From: Pseudomonas pseudonitroreducens
Lineage (GTDB): Bacteria > Pseudomonadota > Gammaproteobacteria > Pseudomonadales > Pseudomonadaceae
DNA length: 64,000 nucleotides
Reading direction: 5' to 3'
Assembly: GCF_021603645.1 (NCBI RefSeq)
Contig: NZ_BQHJ01000009.1
Coordinates: forward strand, 124,001 to 188,000
Notes under the pieces: model-generated
Seen by the model: only the letters and a program-made list of their open reading frames with translations
Database searches by the model: none
What the model was told of the DNA's origin: nothing
Program-made: the position numbers and the translations under genes
Shown: piece by piece, positions 35,335-44,761 of the stretch
Layout: each line of letters starts with the position of its first letter
Position numbering within the stretch: the stretch's first letter is position 1

Positions 35335-36932
35335 GCGGTCTCATCCACCCAGCGCTGCTCCACTGAGGTGCGCGGCCCCTGGGGCGGCTTGCCCTGGCTG
35401 CAGGACAATTCGCCGACGGTCAGGCCGGCGTCATTCAGGCGCTGGCGCAGGGTGCCCAGTTCGCGGTCGACCAGGCTGGCTGTGCTGGCGTGTTCCGCCC
35501 ACATCTGGCTGGCGATGCTGCCATGGGCGAGGGTGGCCTGGACCTGCATCGGGCCCAGCGGTTCGAGATCGAACGCCAGTTCGACCCGCCACAGGGTGTC
35601 CTGCTGTTGCGGGTCACGCTCGCTGGCCGGTTTTTCTTCCTGCTGGATGCGCACCTGCAAGGGCACCAGTTGGTGCTGGTGGCGCATGGGGATTTCCATC
35701 TGCCAGGTGTTGAGCAGCGTGCCGTCGGGCAGTACGTCGCTCTGGGCGAGGCTGCTCAGTTGATGGGTCTGCAAGCGCGAGACGGCGGCCGCAGCCAGCT
35801 TGAGCAGGGACTCCAGGTCGCCTTCTTCTTCGAGTTGCTGGGCCAGCCGGGTGGGCAGCGGGAAACTGCTCGGCGGCGCTGTGCGTCCACCGGTCTGGCC
35901 GAGCACGCCAAGGGCGTTGCGGACAAAGGCCGGCAGCGATTGCGCCAGGTTGCTGGCACCTGCGAGGGCGTTGCCTGGCAGGTCGCCGAGCACGCCGGCG
36001 GCGGTTCCATTCGGTGCGGCCGGCAGCAGTTGGGCGATCAGCCGCAGTAGATTGGCCTTGAGGTCCTGTGGCAGGGGCTCGGCGCCGCGCAACAGTTGTG
36101 CTTCGAGGAAGGCCCCGCTGTGTTGTAGCGCCTGGGCAACCCCCTTGGCATCGCTCAGTTGGCGCAGGTCGGGGAGGGCGGAGAGCAACTTGTCCACAGC
36201 CTGCTGCAGTTCCGGCGCCATCGACTGGCCGCGCCCGGCACCCTGCAACGCGCTGAACAGGCCGTCCAGCGAGCCCTGGCGGCCTTGCTGCGCGGAGAGC
36301 TGGCGGGTCAGTTCGAGCTGATCGAGGCGACTCTCCAGTGGCAGGAACTGCAGGGCGTTATGGTCCTGCACGCGCGCGCTGAGCAGGCTGTTGAGTGGCA
36401 GCGGGTTGGGCGATTCGATGCTCAGCTGGCGGCCGGCCAGCGGCGTATTGAGCAGCGTCACCAGCACCTTGTAGATGGCCTGCTCGGCCTTGATCTGGGG
36501 AAGCAACTGGCTGGAGTCGACCTTGCCCTGCAGCAGGGTGCCCACTGGCAGGAGGTTCAGGTCCAGGCTGCCCAGCGGCGGCTGGCGACCGCCGAGGCCC
36601 AGCTGGGTGAGGCTCGGCTGGTTGATCAGGGTCGCGGCGAGATTGGTCTGGGTGAGCGATGCCAGTTCCAGAGTGGTGCCCTTGGGCAGGACCTGCGGGC
36701 AGTCCGCGACCACCAGGGCCTGCTGGCCGCTGGCCATGGTCAGACGCAGCAGCAGCTGGAAATTGACCGGCGTCTCGCGCACCGCGAGGACTTCGGCGTT
36801 GGCCTTTTCCCCTGGTGGCAGCAGGTCGCCCAGGCTCTGCGCGAGCTTGAGCGTCAGCTCCGCCGAGCTTTGTGCGCTGCGTGGCGTGGGCATGGGCGGT
36901 AGCGGGCGGGAAGCGCCAATTTCGCTCGGCAT
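35331..36932 (-). CDS. FliK-like hook-length control family protein
   Basis: 533 aa from ATG 36932 (MPSEIGASRPLPPMPTPRSA); the open frame upstream to 37220 has no family match. A long Gln/Leu/Ala-rich region leads to a C-terminal Flg_hook domain (about 420-533: LPDGTLLNTWQMEIPMRHQH; LWRVELAFDLEPLGPMQVQA). Because a standard fliK exists at 9668, this is a second member. Coupled to fhlB downstream, the pair mirrors FliK-FlhB and may adjust export switching. It is divergent from ccmA. Confidence 0.85.
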   Translation of the reverse strand: MPSEIGASRPLPPMPTPRSAQSSAELTLKLAQSLGDLLPPGEKANAEVLAVRETPVNFQLLLRLTMASGQQALVVADCPQVLPKGTTLELASLTQTNLAATLINQPSLTQLGLGGRQPPLGSLDLNLLPVGTLLQGKVDSSQLLPQIKAEQAIYKVLVTLLNTPLAGRQLSIESPNPLPLNSLLSARVQDHNALQFLPLESRLDQLELTRQLSAQQGRQGSLDGLFSALQGAGRGQSMAPELQQAVDKLLSALPDLRQLSDAKGVAQALQHSGAFLEAQLLRGAEPLPQDLKANLLRLIAQLLPAAPNGTAAGVLGDLPGNALAGASNLAQSLPAFVRNALGVLGQTGGRTAPPSSFPLPTRLAQQLEEEGDLESLLKLAAAAVSRLQTHQLSSLAQSDVLPDGTLLNTWQMEIPMRHQHQLVPLQVRIQQEEKPASERDPQQQDTLWRVELAFDLEPLGPMQVQATLAHGSIASQMWAEHASTASLVDRELGTLRQRLNDAGLTVGELSCSQGKPPQGPRTSVEQRWVDETA

Positions 36933-37092
36933 CGAGGACCTGTCCGGAAGGCAAAACGGGATTGCGCCCAGTGTATCGGCGGCGCTTGCCGGCACTTTAG
37001 ACCGTCCAGCGGCCTGAGCGCACGGCAGTCGATGCGGATAGACACAGCTCAAGGTGCGCTGATTTGACGTTACACCCTGTCGAAAAACCTGA

Positions 37093-37121
37093 CGTCTGGC
37101 GTAGGAACGGCTGTGTATAAT
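37093..37121 (+). promoter_or_regulatory. Probable sigma-70 promoter of the ccm operon
   Basis: A perfect -10 box TATAAT at 37116-37121 lies 84 bp before ccmA. The -35 is weak (GTCTGG at 37094-37099, 16 bp spacing); a better TTGACG at 37064 is too far. The 273-bp gap between the FliK-like gene and ccmA holds nothing else I can support except a GC-rich stem region near 37130-37155. Confidence 0.45.
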
Positions 37122-37205
37122 GCGCCGCCCGAGGCCGTGCTTGGCGGCCGGGGCGGTATGGCCGCTTATTTGCACCACTGACTGTTTTCTGCCCGACGGT
37201 TGCCG

Positions 37206-37862
37206 ATGCCCTTGAACCATCCCCTCCTCGAAACCGTGGCGCTCGCCTGCGAGCGGGACTGGCGCATGCTGTTCGAGCGTCTCGATTTGCGACTGGGCGC
37301 TGGCGAGATGCTACAGATCGTCGGCCCCAACGGCAGCGGCAAGACCAGCCTGCTGCGCCTGCTCAGCGGGTTGATGCAGCCGACTGCCGGTGAGGTGCTG
37401 CTCAACGGCAAGCCGCTCACCGAACAACGCCACGAACTGGCCCGGCTGCTGCTGTGGATCGGCCACGCGGCCGGCATCAAGGGCCTGCTCAGCGCCGAGG
37501 AAAACCTCGCCTGGCTCTGCGCCCTGCACCAGCCGGCCAACCGCGATGCCATCTGGCAAGCCTTGGAAGCCGTTGGCCTGCGCGGCTTCGAAGATGTTCC
37601 CTGCCATACCCTGTCCGCCGGCCAGCAGCGCCGTGTAGCCCTGGCGCGCCTGTACCTCGACGCGCCGCCGCTGTGGATCCTCGATGAACCCTTCACCGCC
37701 CTCGACAAGCAGGGCGTGGCGCAGCTGGAAGAGCACCTGGCTGGCCATTGCGAGCGCGGCGGCCTGGTCGTGCTGACCACCCACCACACGCTGGAGCGCA
37801 TGCCGAAAGGCTATCGCGCCCTCGATCTGGGGCAGCACGCACGGGAGGTGGCAGCGCGATGA
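37206..37862 (+). CDS. ccmA: Haem exporter ATP-binding protein CcmA
   Basis: 218 aa ABC ATPase of cytochrome c maturation. Walker [10 protein letters not shown], signature [14 protein letters not shown], Walker [12 protein letters not shown] and a switch His in LTTHHTLE. With CcmB, CcmC and CcmD it releases holo-CcmE. ATG 37206 is preferred to TTG 37200. It overlaps ccmB by 4 bp (ATGA). Confidence 0.96.
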   Translation: MPLNHPLLETVALACERDWRMLFERLDLRLGAGEMLQIVGPNGSGKTSLLRLLSGLMQPTAGEVLLNGKPLTEQRHELARLLLWIGHAAGIKGLLSAEENLAWLCALHQPANRDAIWQALEAVGLRGFEDVPCHTLSAGQQRRVALARLYLDAPPLWILDEPFTALDKQGVAQLEEHLAGHCERGGLVVLTTHHTLERMPKGYRALDLGQHAREVAAR

Positions 37863-38530
37863 GCAACGTCTTCACCCTGCTGCTCGCCCGCGAAGCGCGC
37901 CTGCTGTTCCGCCGTCCGGCGGAGCTGGCTAATCCTTTGGTGTTCTTTGCCATTGTCATCGCGCTGTTCCCGCTGGCGGTCGGCCCCGAGTCGGAAATGC
38001 TCAAGAACCTCTCGCCGGGGCTGGTCTGGGTCGCGGCATTGCTGGCGGTGCTGCTGTCGCTGGACGGCCTGTTCCGCAGCGATTTCGAAGATGGTTCCCT
38101 GGAACAGTGGGTCCTTTCGCCGCACCCCCTGCCACTACTGGTCCTGGCCAAAGTGCTGGCACACTGGCTGGTTTCAGGGCTGGCCCTGGTGCTGCTGTCA
38201 CCGTTGTTCGCCCTGATGCTGGGCCTGCCGGCACGCTGCCTGCCGGACCTGCTGCTGTCACTGCTGCTGGGGACACCCATCCTGAGCCTGCTGGGCGCCG
38301 TGGGCGCGGCACTCACCGTGGGCCTCAAGCGCGGCGGCCTGCTGCTGGCCCTGCTGATCCTGCCGCTTTACATTCCGGTGCTGATCCTGGGCAGCGGAGC
38401 GCTACAGGCGTCGCTGCAGGGGCTGCCCACCGCCGGGCACCTGTTGTGGCTGGCCAGCCTGACGGCGTTAGCATTGACGCTGACGCCCTTTGCCATCGCC
38501 GCCGGGCTGAAGATCAGCGTCGGCGAGTGA
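37859..38530 (+). CDS. ccmB: Haem exporter permease CcmB
   Basis: 223 aa, six hydrophobic segments, with CcmB features: [20 protein letters not shown] at the start, [16 protein letters not shown], and [19 protein letters not shown] at about 62-80. Forms the membrane part of CcmAB. Translation overlaps the ccmA stop; 65 bp precede ccmC. Confidence 0.95.
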   Translation: MSNVFTLLLAREARLLFRRPAELANPLVFFAIVIALFPLAVGPESEMLKNLSPGLVWVAALLAVLLSLDGLFRSDFEDGSLEQWVLSPHPLPLLVLAKVLAHWLVSGLALVLLSPLFALMLGLPARCLPDLLLSLLLGTPILSLLGAVGAALTVGLKRGGLLLALLILPLYIPVLILGSGALQASLQGLPTAGHLLWLASLTALALTLTPFAIAAGLKISVGE

Positions 38531-38595
38531 ACGAACGATCGCCGGGCTGGGAAGCGGCACCGGCGGCAGACTAGAGCTTTGAATTACAGAGCCTG

Positions 38596-39342
38596 ATGAT
38601 GAACTGGACTTGGTTTCACAAGCTTGGCTCGCCCAAGTGGTTCTACGAGATCAGCGGACGCTGGATGCCCTGGTTCGCGGCCGCCGCGATCCTGCTGATG
38701 GTTGCCGGCACCGTCTGGGGCCTTGCCTTCGCGCCGCCGGACTACCAGCAGGGCAATAGCTTCCGGATCATCTATATCCATGTGCCGGCGGCGTTCCTCG
38801 CCCAGTCCTGCTACGTGATGCTGGCGGTGGCCGGTGCGGTGGGGCTGATCTGGAAGATGAAGATCGCCGACGTCGCCGTGCAGTGCGCCGCGCCCATCGG
38901 CGCCTGGATGACTTTCGTTGCACTGGTCACCGGGGCCATCTGGGGCAAGCCGACCTGGGGCGCCTGGTGGGTCTGGGACGCGCGCCTGACCTCGATGCTG
39001 ATCCTGCTGTTCCTCTATTTCGGCATCATCGCTCTCGGCCAGGCCATCACCAACCGTGACAGCGCGGCCAAGGCCTGTGCGGTGCTGGCTATCGTCGGCG
39101 TGGTGAACATCCCGATCATCAAGTACTCGGTGGACTGGTGGAACACCCTGCACCAGCCGGCCACCTTCACCCTCACCGAGAAGCCGCCGATGCCGCCGGA
39201 GATGTGGATTCCGCTGCTGATGATGGTCGCCGGTTTCTACTGCTTCTTCGCCGTGGTGTTGATGATGCGCATGCGCCTGGAAGTGCTCAAGCGCGAGGCC
39301 CGCGCGAGCTGGGTCAAGGCTGTGGTGGAGCGCGCGCTATGA
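38596..39342 (+). CDS. ccmC: Haem-handling protein CcmC
   Basis: 248 aa, six membrane helices, and the WWD domain [18 protein letters not shown] (about 117-134), flanked by histidines that bind haem ([12 protein letters not shown] and NTLHQPATF). It loads haem onto CcmE. Either of two adjacent ATGs (38596 or 38599) could be used. Overlaps ccmD by 4 bp. Confidence 0.96.
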   Translation: MMNWTWFHKLGSPKWFYEISGRWMPWFAAAAILLMVAGTVWGLAFAPPDYQQGNSFRIIYIHVPAAFLAQSCYVMLAVAGAVGLIWKMKIADVAVQCAAPIGAWMTFVALVTGAIWGKPTWGAWWVWDARLTSMLILLFLYFGIIALGQAITNRDSAAKACAVLAIVGVVNIPIIKYSVDWWNTLHQPATFTLTEKPPMPPEMWIPLLMMVAGFYCFFAVVLMMRMRLEVLKREARASWVKAVVERAL

Positions 39343-39515
39343 GTTTCGAGTCCTTCTCCGATTTCCTCGCCATGGGTCACCATGGCCCTTACGTGTGGTC
39401 CGCCTACGCCATCTGCCTGGTGGTTTTGGCGATCAACGTCGTCTCGCCGATCGTGGCGCGCCGGCGTTACCTGCAAGAAGAGGCGCGTCGTCTGCGCCGG
39501 GAGGCCAGCAAGTGA
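39339..39515 (+). CDS. ccmD: CcmD small membrane protein
   Basis: 58 aa: [20 protein letters not shown] begins it, with the usual MGHHGPYVW motif, one membrane helix (about 20-38) and a basic tail ([18 protein letters not shown]). It stabilises the CcmABC-CcmE complex. Starts inside the ccmC stop and ends overlapping ccmE by 4 bp. Confidence 0.95.
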   Translation: MSFESFSDFLAMGHHGPYVWSAYAICLVVLAINVVSPIVARRRYLQEEARRLRREASK

Positions 39516-39997
39516 ATCCGGTCCGCAAGAAGCGTCTGTACATCGTCCTCGCCATCGTCGCCGGCGTGGGCGTCGCCGTCAGCCTGGCGCTGTCGGCGCT
39601 GCAGGAAAACATCAACCTGTTCTACACCCCAACCCAGATCGCCAACGGCGAGGCGCCGCACGACACGCGCATCCGCGCCGGCGGCATGGTGGAGAAGGGC
39701 TCGCTCAAGCGTTCGGCGGATTCGCTGGACGTGGAGTTCGTGGTCACTGACTTCGCCAAGGAAGTCACGGTGAAGTACCGCGGCATCCTCCCGGACCTGT
39801 TCCGCGAAGGGCAGGGCATCGTCGCCCTCGGCAAGATCAACGAGGCCGGCGTGCTGACGGCCGATGAAGTGCTGGCCAAGCACGACGAGAAATACATGCC
39901 GCCGGAAGTCACCAAGGCGCTCAAGGACAGTGGCAAGCTGGAGCACTACGAAGCCAGCCAGAGCGGCAACGCCGCGCCGCAACAAGGGAGCAACTGA
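39512..39997 (+). CDS. ccmE: Haem chaperone CcmE
   Basis: 161 aa from GTG 39512. Signal-anchor (about 8-28) and OB-fold domain. The covalent haem-binding histidine is in [13 protein letters not shown] (about residue 128-130), with the Tyr four residues later. Delivers haem from CcmC to the CcmFH lyase. Two bases separate it from ccmF. Confidence 0.96.
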   Translation: MNPVRKKRLYIVLAIVAGVGVAVSLALSALQENINLFYTPTQIANGEAPHDTRIRAGGMVEKGSLKRSADSLDVEFVVTDFAKEVTVKYRGILPDLFREGQGIVALGKINEAGVLTADEVLAKHDEKYMPPEVTKALKDSGKLEHYEASQSGNAAPQQGSN

Positions 39998-39999
39998 CG

Positions 40000-41973
40000 A
40001 TGGTCCCCGAACTCGGCCACCTCTCGCTGATCCTTGCGCTGTGCATGGCGCTGGTGATGTCGTTCTTCCCGCTGGTCGGCGCCTGGCGCGGCGATCGCCA
40101 GTGGATGAGCCTGGCGCGCCCGGCAGCCTGGGGGCAGTTCGCCTTCCTGCTGTTCTCCTTCGGCTGCCTGACCTGGGCCTTCCTCCACGATGATTTCTCG
40201 GTGGCCTACGTCGCCAGCAACTCCAACAGCGCGCTGCCGTGGTTCTACAAGTTCAGCGCCGTATGGGGTGCCCACGAAGGTTCGCTGCTGCTCTGGGCGC
40301 TGATCCTCGGCGGCTGGACCTTCGCCGTGTCGGTCTTCTCCCGCCAACTGCCGGAAGTGATGCTGGCCCGTGTGCTGGCCGTGATGGGCATGATCAGCAC
40401 CGGTTTCCTGCTGTTCCTGATCATCACCTCCAACCCCTTCAGCCGCCTGCTGCCGCAGGTGCCGGCCGACGGCAACGACCTCAACCCGCTGCTGCAGGAC
40501 CCGGGCCTGATCTTCCACCCGCCGATGCTCTACATGGGCTACGTGGGCTTCTCGGTGGCCTTCGCCTTCGCCATTGCCGCACTGCTCGGCGGCCGCCTCG
40601 ACGCCGCCTGGGCACGCTGGTCGCGGCCCTGGACGCTGGTGGCCTGGACCTTCCTCGGCATCGGCATCGTGCTCGGCTCCTGGTGGGCCTACTACGAGCT
40701 GGGCTGGGGTGGCTGGTGGTTCTGGGACCCGGTGGAAAACGCCTCCTTCATGCCCTGGCTGGTCGGCACCGCGCTGATCCACTCGCTGGCGGTGACCGAG
40801 AAGCGTGGCGTATTCAAGAGCTGGACCGTGCTGCTGGCCATCGCGGCCTTCTCGCTGAGCCTGCTGGGCACCTTCCTGGTCCGCTCCGGCGTACTGACCT
40901 CGGTGCACGCGTTCGCCTCGGACCCCGAGCGCGGCGTATTCATCCTGGCCTTCCTGCTGCTGGTGGTCGGTGGCTCACTGACCCTGTTCGCCCTGCGCGC
41001 GCCGGTGGTCAAGAGCCAGGTCGGCTTCGCCCTGTGGTCCCGCGAGACCCTGCTGCTGCTGAACAACCTGATCCTGGTGGTCACCGCATCGATGATCCTG
41101 CTGGGTACCCTCTACCCGCTGGTGCTCGACGCCATCAGCGGCGCCAAGCTGTCGGTCGGCCCGCCGTACTTCAACGCGCTGTTCGTGCCGCTGATTGCCA
41201 TCCTCATGCTAGCCCTGGCGTTCGGCGTGCTGGTGCGCTGGAAGGACACGCCGACCCGCTGGCTGCGCAACATGCTCACTCCGGTGCTGATCGGCACCGT
41301 GGTGCTGGGCGGCCTCGGCAGCTTCCTGTATGGCGAACTGCACTGGGAAGTACTGACGGTGTTCATGCTCGCCGCCTGGGTGGTGCTGGCCGGCGTACGC
41401 GACTTCTTCGACAAGGTTCGCCACAAGGGCGTGATCGCTGGTGCCGCGGGCCTCAACCGCAGCTACTGGGGCATGCAACTGGCGCACTTCGGGATTGCCA
41501 TCTGCGCCATCGGCGTGGTGCTCACCAGCCAGTTCAGCGCCCAGCGCGACCTGCGCATGGCGCCGGGCGAGTCGGTCGAGCTGGCCGGCTACCAGTTCCG
41601 CTTCGAGGGCACGCATCACTTCGAGGGCCCGAACTTCACCTCCGACAAGGGCACCATCCGCGTCACCCGCAAGGGTTCGGAAGTGGCCGTGCTGCACCCG
41701 GAGAAGCGCCTGTACAGCGTGCAGAACTCGATGATGACCGAGGCCGGCATCCACGGCAGCCTGACCCGCGACCTCTATGTCGCCCTGGGTGAGCCGCTGG
41801 ACAACGGCGCCTGGGCCGTGCGCGTGCACATCAAGCCGTTCGTGCGCTTCATCTGGCTCGGCGGCCTGCTGATGGCCCTGGGCGGCGTGCTGGCGGCGCT
41901 GGACCGGCGTTACCGGCTGAAAGTGAAAACGCGTGTACGCGAGGCTCTGGGCCTCGCCGGACAGGGAGCCTGA
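40000..41973 (+). CDS. ccmF: Cytochrome c-type biogenesis protein CcmF
   Basis: 657 aa polytopic membrane protein, holding the WWD motif WGGWWFWDPVENASFMPWL (about 236-254) and conserved histidines (IFHPPMLYMGYVG; TALIHSLAVTEKRG). It reduces and ligates haem to apocytochromes with CcmH. Length and motifs are normal. GGGAGCAACTGACG precedes the ATG. Confidence 0.97.
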   Translation: MVPELGHLSLILALCMALVMSFFPLVGAWRGDRQWMSLARPAAWGQFAFLLFSFGCLTWAFLHDDFSVAYVASNSNSALPWFYKFSAVWGAHEGSLLLWALILGGWTFAVSVFSRQLPEVMLARVLAVMGMISTGFLLFLIITSNPFSRLLPQVPADGNDLNPLLQDPGLIFHPPMLYMGYVGFSVAFAFAIAALLGGRLDAAWARWSRPWTLVAWTFLGIGIVLGSWWAYYELGWGGWWFWDPVENASFMPWLVGTALIHSLAVTEKRGVFKSWTVLLAIAAFSLSLLGTFLVRSGVLTSVHAFASDPERGVFILAFLLLVVGGSLTLFALRAPVVKSQVGFALWSRETLLLLNNLILVVTASMILLGTLYPLVLDAISGAKLSVGPPYFNALFVPLIAILMLALAFGVLVRWKDTPTRWLRNMLTPVLIGTVVLGGLGSFLYGELHWEVLTVFMLAAWVVLAGVRDFFDKVRHKGVIAGAAGLNRSYWGMQLAHFGIAICAIGVVLTSQFSAQRDLRMAPGESVELAGYQFRFEGTHHFEGPNFTSDKGTIRVTRKGSEVAVLHPEKRLYSVQNSMMTEAGIHGSLTRDLYVALGEPLDNGAWAVRVHIKPFVRFIWLGGLLMALGGVLAALDRRYRLKVKTRVREALGLAGQGA

Positions 41974-41975
41974 GT

Positions 41976-42518
41976 GTGAAGCGTGCGATCCTGCTGTTGC
42001 CCCTGGCGATCTTCCTGGTCGTCGCGGTGTTCCTCTTCCGTGGCCTGTGGCTGGACCCCAGCGAGCTGCCCTCGGCGCTGATCGGCAAGCCGTTCCCGGC
42101 GTTCTCCCTGCCCAGCGTCACCGAGCCGGGCAAGACCTACACCGAGGCCGATATCAAGGGCAAGCCGGCACTGGTCAACGTCTGGGGCACCTGGTGCCCG
42201 ACCTGCCGCTTCGAGCACCCGGTGCTCACCGATCTCGCCGCCAAGGGCGTGGTGATCTACGGCATCAACTACAAGGATGACGGCGCCGCCGCGCAGAAGT
42301 GGCTCAAGGAATTGCACAACCCCTACCTGCTGAACATCGCCGATGCGCAGGGCACCCTGGGCCTGGACCTGGGCGTCTACGGCGCGCCGGAGACCTACAT
42401 CATCGACAAGGACGGCATCATCCGCCACAAGCTGGTTGGCGCCGTCGACGAGAAGGTCTGGCGTGAACAGCTGGCACCGATCTACCAGGGTCTGGTCGAC
42501 GAAGCGGAGGGCAAATGA
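41976..42518 (+). CDS. ccmG: Thiol:disulfide interchange protein CcmG/DsbE
   Basis: 180 aa from GTG. N-terminal membrane anchor (about 3-22) and thioredoxin fold with the active site WGTWCPTC (about residues 70-77). The downstream GAPETYIID is typical of DsbE. Keeps the apocytochrome CXXCH motif reduced. Overlaps ccmH by 4 bp. Confidence 0.96.
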   Translation: MKRAILLLPLAIFLVVAVFLFRGLWLDPSELPSALIGKPFPAFSLPSVTEPGKTYTEADIKGKPALVNVWGTWCPTCRFEHPVLTDLAAKGVVIYGINYKDDGAAAQKWLKELHNPYLLNIADAQGTLGLDLGVYGAPETYIIDKDGIIRHKLVGAVDEKVWREQLAPIYQGLVDEAEGK

Positions 42519-42997
42519 AGCGCCTGCTTGCCGCCGCCGCATTCTCTTTTGGATTGGGGCTGTGCCTGACCGGCATCGCCCACGCCGCCATCGATACCTA
42601 CGAATTCGCCAATGATGCCGAGCGCGAGCGTTTCCGCGACCTGACCACCGAGCTGCGCTGTCCCAAGTGCCAGAACCAGGACATCGCCGACTCCAACGCG
42701 CCGATCGCCGCCGACCTGCGCAAGCAGATCTACACCCAGATGGAGGCCGGCAAGAGCAACCAGCAGATCGTCGACTACATGGTCGACCGCTACGGCGAGT
42801 TCGTGCGCTACAAGCCCGAAGTCAGCGAGCGCACCTGGCTGCTCTGGTTCGGCCCCGCTGCATTGCTGGGCCTGGGCGTGATCGTCATCGGCGCCATCGT
42901 CGTGCGCCGCCGTCGCCCGGCTGCGGCCACTTCCACCACGCTGTCCGCCGAGGAGCAGGCGCGTCTCGACCAATTGCTGGATAACCAAGACAAATGA
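42515..42997 (+). CDS. ccmH: Cytochrome c-type biogenesis protein CcmH
   Basis: 160 aa. Signal peptide (ending AHAA, about residue 24), the CXXC site [17 protein letters not shown] (about 47-63), and one C-terminal membrane helix ([20 protein letters not shown]). It is the thiol-reducing partner of CcmF. Overlaps ccmI by 4 bp. Confidence 0.96.
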   Translation: MKRLLAAAAFSFGLGLCLTGIAHAAIDTYEFANDAERERFRDLTTELRCPKCQNQDIADSNAPIAADLRKQIYTQMEAGKSNQQIVDYMVDRYGEFVRYKPEVSERTWLLWFGPAALLGLGVIVIGAIVVRRRRPAAATSTTLSAEEQARLDQLLDNQDK

Positions 42998-44205
42998 TCG
43001 ATTTCTGGCTCGCTGCCGGCCTGCTGTTGCTGGTCGCCCTGGCATTCCTCCTCGTTCCTCTGCTGCGTGGCCGCAAGGCCCAGGCCGAGGAAGACCGCAC
43101 CGCCCTCAACGTTGCCCTGTACCAGGAGCGCCTGGCCGAGCTGGGTGCCCAGCGTGATGCCGGCACCCTGGACGCGGCGCAGTTCGAAGCTGGCCGCGCC
43201 GAAGCGGCCCGCGAACTGCTCTCCGACACCGAAGGTGCCGGCGAAGACCGTCGCTCCCGCCTTGGCCGCGCCGCGCCGCTGGTGGCCGCGCTGGTCCTGC
43301 CGTTCCTGGCCCTGGGGCTGTACCTGCACTGGGGTGCCAGTGACAAGGTGGAACTGGCCCGCGAATTCGCCACGGCGCCCAAGTCCATGGAAGAGATGAC
43401 CTCGCGCCTCGAGCGTTCGTTGAAGGCCCAGCCGGACTCCGCCGAGGGCTGGTACTTCCTCGGCCGCGCCTACATGACCCAGAACCGCGCCGCCGACGCC
43501 GCCAAGGCCTTCGAGCAGGCCGCGCGTCTTTCCGGCCGCCAGCCGGAAGTGCTCGGGCAGTGGGCCCAGGCGTTGTATTTCGCTGGTGACAAGGCACTCA
43601 CCCCGGAAGTCCGCGGCCTGGCCGATGAAGCCCTGAAGAAGGACCCGCAGGAGGTCACCACCCTCGGCCTGCTCGGTATTGCCGCGTTCGAGGACGAAAA
43701 GTACGCCGACGCCATCGATTACTGGGGCCGTCTGGTCACCGTGCTGCCGCAGGACGATCCGTCCCGCGATGCCATTGCCGGCGGTATCGAGCGCGCGCGC
43801 CAGCGCATGCTCGAGAAGGGCCAGACCCCGCCCGAGGCGCCGGCTGCCGTTGCCACCGCTGGCGTAACCCTGAAGGTGAAGGTCGACCTGACCGCCGCCG
43901 TGAAGGGCCAGGTCAAGCCGGACGACAGCGTGTTCGTCTTCGCCCGTGCCGTGAGCGGCCCGCCGATGCCGCTGGCGGTGAAGCGCCTGAAGGTCTCCGA
44001 CCTGCCCAGCGAGGTCTCGCTGAGCGACGCCGATGCGATGATGCCGCAGCTCAAGCTTTCGCAGCACCCGCAGGTGCAGCTCGTCGCGCGGATTTCCCGT
44101 GCCGGCAATGCCATCACCGGAGAATGGATCGGACGCAGCGAAGCGTTGTCTACTGCCAACGCGGGCGAGCAGAGCGTGACCATCGACAGCCCGGACCAGA
44201 AGTAA
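42994..44205 (+). CDS. ccmI: Cytochrome c biogenesis protein CcmI (CycH)
   Basis: 403 aa. Two N-terminal membrane helices (about 3-23 and 93-110), a cytoplasmic loop, and a periplasmic part with TPR repeats (about 135-270: [20 protein letters not shown]) and a C-terminal beta-rich domain. It holds apocytochrome c for the CcmFH lyase. Last of the nine-gene ccm operon. Confidence 0.94.
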   Translation: MIDFWLAAGLLLLVALAFLLVPLLRGRKAQAEEDRTALNVALYQERLAELGAQRDAGTLDAAQFEAGRAEAARELLSDTEGAGEDRRSRLGRAAPLVAALVLPFLALGLYLHWGASDKVELAREFATAPKSMEEMTSRLERSLKAQPDSAEGWYFLGRAYMTQNRAADAAKAFEQAARLSGRQPEVLGQWAQALYFAGDKALTPEVRGLADEALKKDPQEVTTLGLLGIAAFEDEKYADAIDYWGRLVTVLPQDDPSRDAIAGGIERARQRMLEKGQTPPEAPAAVATAGVTLKVKVDLTAAVKGQVKPDDSVFVFARAVSGPPMPLAVKRLKVSDLPSEVSLSDADAMMPQLKLSQHPQVQLVARISRAGNAITGEWIGRSEALSTANAGEQSVTIDSPDQK

Positions 44206-44228
44206 GACGAACAAGAGAGGGTTGAGCG

Positions 44229-44633
44229 ATGAAGGGCAGATTGCTGGCGCTGGGCGCCATGCTGGTATTGGGTGGTTGCGTGGTGCAACCGCAGCAGCCG
44301 GAGCAGCCGCCCGTGCAGACGTCGCCGCCCTCGCAGCCGAGCAAGCCGATCCCGCCGGCCAAGACCTCCAGCTCGCCCATCACCCCGCAGCCGAGCACTG
44401 CACCGGCCGCCAAGCGCCCGACCCAGTTCGCCCCGCCGCCCGGTGGCAAGGGGCGCTGGGACGCCAGCCTCGGCGTCTACGTGATCCAGGGCCAGAAGGA
44501 CCTCTACTACCGCCAGCGCACCTACTATCACTGGGACAACGGCTGGTACTGGGGTGTCGGCCCGCAAGGCCCCTGGACCGAGACTGACAGCAGCGGCGTG
44601 CCGCCGGGACTGACGCGCAAGTACGCGCAGTAA
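44229..44633 (+). CDS. Small proline-rich lipoprotein of unknown function
   Basis: 134 aa. Signal peptide with lipobox LVLGGC (Cys17). About residues 18-75 are Pro/Gln/Ser rich, then a compact aromatic C-terminal part with LYYRQRTYYHWDNGWYWG and GPQGPWTE. No family recognised. It follows ccmI by 23 bp on the same strand with its own GAGAGGGTTGAGCG site, so it may be transcribed with ccm. Confidence 0.72.
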   Translation: MKGRLLALGAMLVLGGCVVQPQQPEQPPVQTSPPSQPSKPIPPAKTSSSPITPQPSTAPAAKRPTQFAPPPGGKGRWDASLGVYVIQGQKDLYYRQRTYYHWDNGWYWGVGPQGPWTETDSSGVPPGLTRKYAQ

Positions 44634-44642
44634 GAAGATTTC

Positions 44643-44734
44643 GTAGGAGCGGACTTTGTCCGCGATCGTCTCGCCGCCGCTCCGGGCGAACGGGAAGCTC
44701 GGCTCAGCCAATCGCGGACAAAGTCCGCTCCTAC
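44643..44734. repeat. REP-like palindrome (GTAGGAGCGGACTTTGTCCGC family)
   Basis: Perfect 24-bp inverted arms at 44643-44666 and 44711-44734, each containing GGAGCGGACTTTGTCCGC or its complement, with a 44-bp spacer. The arm core differs from the GAGCGAGC family, so it is a distinct repeat type. It lies between the convergent ends of the lipoprotein and GGDEF genes and could act as a transcription barrier for both. Confidence 0.87.
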
Positions 44735-44761
44735 GCCTCCTGGTAGCCGCGAGTTCACGCG

